Assembly: GCA_023362775.1 (NCBI GenBank)
Contig: JALMGJ010000005.1
Location: forward strand, 62,501,463 to 62,565,462
Reading direction: 5' to 3'
From: Charina bottae
Taxonomy: Eukaryota; Chordata; Lepidosauria; Squamata; Charinaidae
Length of the DNA stretch: 64,000 bases
The translations under genes were made by a program, and so were the position numbers. Below the pieces are notes generated by a model. It saw nothing but the letters and a program-made list of their open reading frames with translations. It was not told the origin of the DNA and ran no database searches. Of this stretch, positions 62,500-64,000 are shown one piece after another (position 1 is the stretch's first letter; every line of letters begins with the position of its first letter).

Positions 62500-62756
62500 G
62501 AGAACCAGTTTGGTGCAGTGATTAAGGCATCAGGGTAGAAACCTGGAGACCGTGAATTCTAGTCCTGCCTTAGGCACAAAGCCAGCTGGGTGACCTTGGA
62601 CCAGTCACTTTCTCTCAGCCCTAGGAAGGAGGCAATGGCAAACCACTTCTGAAAAACCTTGCCAAGATAACTGCAGGGACTTGTCCAAGCAGTCTTCGAG
62701 AATCGGACATGACTGAACAGATGATGATGATGATAATAATAATAATAATAATAATA
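62500..62756 (+). mobile_element. Sauria-type SINE (BovB-like tail)
   Basis: gagaaccagtttggtgcagt head with the B-box-like gaattctagtcctgcct, then gccagctgggtgaccttgg, ggaggcaatggcaaaccact and the tail agaatcggacatgactgaac followed by (GAT)n(AAT)n. The gtcggacatgactgaac part matches the BovB 3' end (49528-49550), as expected of SINEs moved by the BovB machinery. Confidence 0.85.
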
Positions 62757-63424
62757 GCAACATATACATTACAATATATTAATATAGAAACTAAAGCAAT
62801 AAAATAGAACAATAACAATATATAAGCATCATGAAGATTAAAATCATAGCATTATTATTAAAAGGCTTAGGAAATAAAATATGTTTGGTGCTGAAAAGGT
62901 AATAAATATCTTTTCACATATTAATATATTTAAATTTATCAAATTGTTTGACTTTTGGTTTCACACAGACACTAGTATCTGTTGCAATGAAATAGTTCTG
63001 CTTTAGCTAATGATTACCTATTGAGCATCTGTTTTAAAAAATTAATACTTCATACTTGCACACATTCACCTGACATCAATCATTATGGGTTAAATCTGAG
63101 CAAAAGAGGATGAACAGATGTTAAAACATTCTCGCTGTGGATAATCATCCTATGAGCAACCTTTACCCTTTGAATTTTGAATAAGAGCATAATCCTGTAG
63201 GCAACATTTTCCCCCCAAAATCACTTATTCATCAGCATTGAGTGGTATACATGGCAATAATCTGATCCTATTTAATATTTACTCTTTATTATTTGCCTAT
63301 CTCAATGTCTGGATAACCAAAGGAAGAGAGGATATATATTGGAAAAGTACACTGAAGAAGGAATGGAACCATTGAAAAACAGTGTTTCTAATCCCCAACC
63401 CCTATAGGTGGTCCAGTACTACTG
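62757..63424. other. DOCK1 intron, no recognised element
   Basis: About 670 bp of AT-rich intron; nothing supported. Confidence 0.5.
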
Positions 63425-64000
63425 TACTACTGTTACTTTATTGATTTAGTCTTTTGACCATATCAAGTAAAAAAGAAGTTAAAATAAAAAGCCATTATAA
63501 ACATACAAGTGAATATGAGTAAATACAAATAAAACTATAATACAGATTCATATCAAACCATCACCCCTACAATCAACTCCAATCTGGTCTATGTAATCTG
63601 TCCTCTTTAGGATTGCCTTTGATATGAAGAGTGCAGTCTTGCTAGTAATGAGCTGGTTCTTACCCTGTAAAAAATAAGAAAGTTTCTGCTGGCTGCTCCA
63701 GTATTTTTTGTTTTTTAAATATAAATCTAAATGGACAGTCCTTTCTAAAGAATATAATTTGCAATCAAATAAGATATGTGCAGTATCTTCAACAGCTGGG
63801 GCACCACAAATACATAATCTGTCTTCATAAGGAACTCCTTGGAACCTCCCATATCTTACCATGGAGTCTAATTGATCGAAACGAGCTCTAGTAAAAGCTC
63901 TTCTGAGATGTTGGGGCAAGAAAGTTGTTAAATACTTTTCTAGTTGAAAGACTGATTTGTGTTGGGCCAGCCACTTCAGGGACTTAGCATGTTTAAGGGC
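63425..64000 (-). pseudogene. LINE C-terminal fragment running off the window (R4/Dong-like?)
   Basis: Minus strand. A 123-aa frame at 63548-63919 reads HLRRAFTRARFDQLDSMVRY, then GRFQGVPYEDRLCICGAP and VEDTAHILFDCKLY: the Cys/His-containing C-terminus of a LINE. The 3' UTR ends near 63425 (complement of ttactttattgatt). Upstream parts lie beyond 64000. It may belong with the RT fragment at 6095-6910. The frame is open where seen, so it may be younger than that copy. Confidence 0.65.

Overview
The window is vertebrate nuclear DNA, almost certainly from a squamate reptile and perhaps a snake; the species cannot be read from it. The reasons are two BovB LINEs and a related third one, SINEs whose tails resemble BovB (Sauria-SINE type), squamate-style L2 LINE copies, tRNA-derived SINEs, long GATA/TATC, (TA)n and (CCTT)n microsatellites, and many short DNA transposons. 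No bacterial operon, CRISPR array, rRNA gene or functional tRNA gene was seen.

The only host gene recognised is DOCK1 (dedicator of cytokinesis 1) on the + strand. Nine consecutive internal coding exons lie at 11774-11877, 12374-12557, 17880-17977, 22897-22986, 24206-24306, 26472-26597, 28912-29020, 43909-43979 and 51333-51439. They total 990 nt (330 codons). Every junction is GT-AG and every codon split across an intron is completed in frame. They encode the end of the DHR-1 (C2) lipid-binding domain and the start of the helical scaffold that follows it. The SH3 domain lies upstream and the catalytic DHR-2 domain downstream, both outside the window. About 98% of the window is therefore intron.

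Layout: 1-11773 is an upstream intron holding a layered set of old LINE fragments (RTE, R4-like, L1-like, Penelope-like), a hAT MITE and two head-to-tail SINEs. 11774-29020 carries seven DOCK1 exons, with introns holding a 5'-truncated LINE with target-site duplication, pogo/Tigger-like MITEs, L2 fragments, two hAT MITEs in or near microsatellites, and SINEs. The 14.9-kb intron 29021-43908 holds another hAT MITE, a Tc1-type element with ~236-bp inverted repeats, a solo LTR, and a BovB inserted in an L2. 43980-51332 holds a decayed BovB and L2 copies. Downstream of the last exon, 51577-54799 is a full-length BovB-related RTE with one in-frame stop, followed by two hAT-type elements that share a GC-box/CCAAT-box array, a SINE-in-L1-in-SINE nest, and a LINE fragment running off the right edge.

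No new multi-gene system was found. The most informative signals are structural: exact target-site duplications for many elements, nested insertion orders, a 38-bp-periodic promoter-like array shared by two DNA-transposon families, and an unassigned exon-like segment at 59209-59307. Family assignments rest on recalled protein motifs and repeat ends; no database search was possible.
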